Below, in pieces: positions 62,924 through 64,000 of a stretch of 64,000 nt of DNA. This DNA comes from Leptospira wolbachii serovar Codice str. CDC (GTDB taxonomy: Bacteria; Spirochaetota; Leptospiria; Leptospirales; Leptospiraceae): contig NZ_AOGZ02000008.1 in assembly GCF_000332515.2 (NCBI RefSeq), forward strand, positions 248,001 through 312,000, written 5' to 3'. Both the position numbers and the translations under genes were made by a program. The first letter of the stretch is position 1; every line of letters starts with the position of its first letter. The notes under the pieces are model-generated. The model worked only from the letters and a program-made list of their open reading frames with translations. It was not told the DNA's origin and ran no database searches.

Positions 62924-63697
62924 TTAAAAAGCACTGAGGGCGGAACGAATGAAACTGGTCACAGGAGCTTGTTCCCTTGTGTCTTCCAGTCCCTCTCTTA
63001 GTTCCTTTAAAACCACTTGAGCATCCCCAAGAGTGGTATTCACAGACTTATGCACATCACTTTCATTGATAAGTTTTCCCAGAGTTCCTTGGCCTTCATT
63101 GATTTTTCCGGTGATTCCCGCGATGTTTTGGACTGTTTTACGGATATCGGAGCGATTTTCAGCAATCAGTTCGGATAAAGAAACAAGGGGGTCTTGGGTG
63201 ACCTTTCCTTGGATCGGCATCAGTTTTCCTGATTTGGGAGAAATCTCCACTTTGGTCAGAGCAGGCTCTGTCATCATATATTCTTTGGTTTTGGGATCGA
63301 CCGGGAACTTGGATCCGGGGTCGAGAGAGACCACACGTCCAGAAAGTAGACTTTCGTTTTTGATGGTAATTTCGTAGTTGGAGAAAAGTTGCACCTTCCC
63401 TTTTAAAAGAAGGGTGAGTTCCACTTTAGTTCCAATCCCCGTTTCTCCTTCAGGGAGTAAGTTTCCATATTCATCGATCTGCACCAAACGAATTTTTGAA
63501 ACATAGCCAAACGGAACCCCATGGATGGTCACCTTGTTTCCAATTTTGATTCCTTCTGCATCGGGAAAGTAAACGGGAAGTTGGTAACCCGACTTTTGGA
63601 AGGGACCACCTTCGGTGACGATGGTGAAGTAACCCACAGCCACAAGTGAAAAGATAAATAAAAGACCGACGATGAGAGCGCGACCTATAGTGGGCAT
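62924..63697 (-). CDS. mlaD: MlaD/MCE family lipid transport protein
   Basis: 257 residues. An N-terminal membrane anchor (residues 8-28), then the MCE domain ([30 protein letters not shown], ending [15 protein letters not shown]), and a C-terminal helical part ([19 protein letters not shown]). The family shuttles phospholipid between membranes. The mlaF-like ATPase is encoded just upstream on the same strand. Confidence 0.88.
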   Translation of the reverse strand: MPTIGRALIVGLLFIFSLVAVGYFTIVTEGGPFQKSGYQLPVYFPDAEGIKIGNKVTIHGVPFGYVSKIRLVQIDEYGNLLPEGETGIGTKVELTLLLKGKVQLFSNYEITIKNESLLSGRVVSLDPGSKFPVDPKTKEYMMTEPALTKVEISPKSGKLMPIQGKVTQDPLVSLSELIAENRSDIRKTVQNIAGITGKINEGQGTLGKLINESDVHKSVNTTLGDAQVVLKELREGLEDTREQAPVTSFIRSALSAF

Positions 63698-63729
63698 TCC
63701 CTAAAGTTCTCCTAAAGTATGAGGCAAAG

Positions 63730-64000
63730 TCAATTGGATTTTCCTTTTTTTAATTCTGAATGATCTAGAATCATTGGGCCCACTGTATTTCCATGAATGA
63801 ATTGTTGGATGACGGGATTGGTTGATTTTTGGATCTCTTCCGAGGTTCCGCAAAACTGCACCTTACCTTCATAGAGAAAACTAATTCTATCTGCGATCCT
63901 ATACGCTGAATTCATATCATGAGTGACCACTATGGATGTTAGACCTAGTTCCTTTTGCAAACGGATGACAAGATCATTGATGACATTGGACATCACTGGA
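63730..64000 (-). CDS. mlaF: MlaF-like ABC ATPase, C-terminal end only
   Basis: The frame is open beyond the window's end; about 90 residues from the C-terminus are visible. PVMSNVINDLVIRLQKELG is the segment after Walker B, then VVTHDMNSAYRIADRISFL, the H-loop, and IQQFIHGNTVGP near the end, where MlaF-type proteins have FVxGxxxGP. Downstream partner is mlaD, 32 bases away. The MlaE permease and the Walker motifs lie outside the window. Confidence 0.8.
   Translation of the reverse strand, partial: PVMSNVINDLVIRLQKELGLTSIVVTHDMNSAYRIADRISFLYEGKVQFCGTSEEIQKSTNPVIQQFIHGNTVGPMILDHSELKKGKSN

Noticed and set aside
62919..62935. AGTGCTT/AAGCACT hairpin at the mlaD stop as a terminator
   Set aside because: Seven base pairs, a three-base loop and no T-run after it on the minus strand.

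Overview
The window looks like chromosome of a spirochaete of the genus Leptospira, most likely a saprophytic (L. biflexa/L. meyeri-like) species. The reasons are a FlaB-type flagellin without the long variable outer domain, an LPS-making outer membrane (lpxC, Mla-type transport, OmpA lipoprotein, TonB-dependent receptor), leptospiral-style lipoboxes, moderate-to-low GC, many TTG starts and short overlapping operons. The species is an inference from gene content and style; no 16S or other marker gene is present.

Layout. 1-3.3 kb: the end of a DUF2400 gene, HMG-CoA lyase, an orphan peptide-type ABC ATPase and a TPR protein. 3.3-9.5 kb: a plus-strand run of ccmA-ccmB-ccmC (haem export/cytochrome c maturation), a response-regulator/PP2C phosphatase, purC-purS-purQ and glgC. 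9.6-15.1 kb: an EAL protein, then a tightly coupled suf operon (sufC-sufD-Rieske ferredoxin-sufS-sufU-sufT) without sufB and with a Fur/PerR-like palindrome in its promoter region. 15.1-21.3 kb: a glutathione block, with ggt-gshA-GshF-like ATP-grasp on the plus strand facing grx-grxD-bolA-gst-bolA on the minus strand. 21.3-31.5 kb: an ABC-2 exporter, trhO, a flavin disulfide reductase, an SDR-MDR-DoxX operon with a divergent LysR regulator, endonuclease I, gloB and serA.

31.5-38.7 kb: a lipoprotein, lysS, a YdcF-like protein, tRNA-Leu(GAG) and a 1.1-kb IS1595/ISXO2-like element inserted exactly at the tRNA 3' end. That element has imperfect terminal inverted repeats and a 10-bp flanking duplication. 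A hydrolase, a DUF1499 protein and a renalase-like flavoprotein follow. 38.7-49.7 kb: a methyltransferase, an APC permease, a small lipoprotein, a membrane protein, a TonB-dependent receptor, a REC-(degenerate GGDEF)-EAL protein, an RRM protein and pepN. 49.7-58.1 kb: an acyl-CoA synthetase, a TPR protein with a YopX-like gene, an orphan ParA, a cyclic-nucleotide-type K+ channel, ybaB, an OmpA lipoprotein and flaB. The flaB leader puts its Shine-Dalgarno in a hairpin loop, as in CsrA-controlled flagellins. 58.1-64 kb: a cobalamin adenosyltransferase, a POT peptide transporter, ptsI, lpxC, mlaD and the end of mlaF.

The strongest functional theme is thiol and iron-sulfur metabolism between 10.9 and 25.4 kb: cluster assembly, glutathione synthesis and turnover, glutaredoxin/BolA, GST and a disulfide reductase, with gloB nearby at 29.5 kb. 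The best candidates for something undescribed are the IS/tRNA-Leu junction, the split GshF pair, the sufB-less suf operon with its palindrome, and the flaB leader hairpin. No CRISPR array, prophage, rRNA operon or toxin-antitoxin pair was seen.
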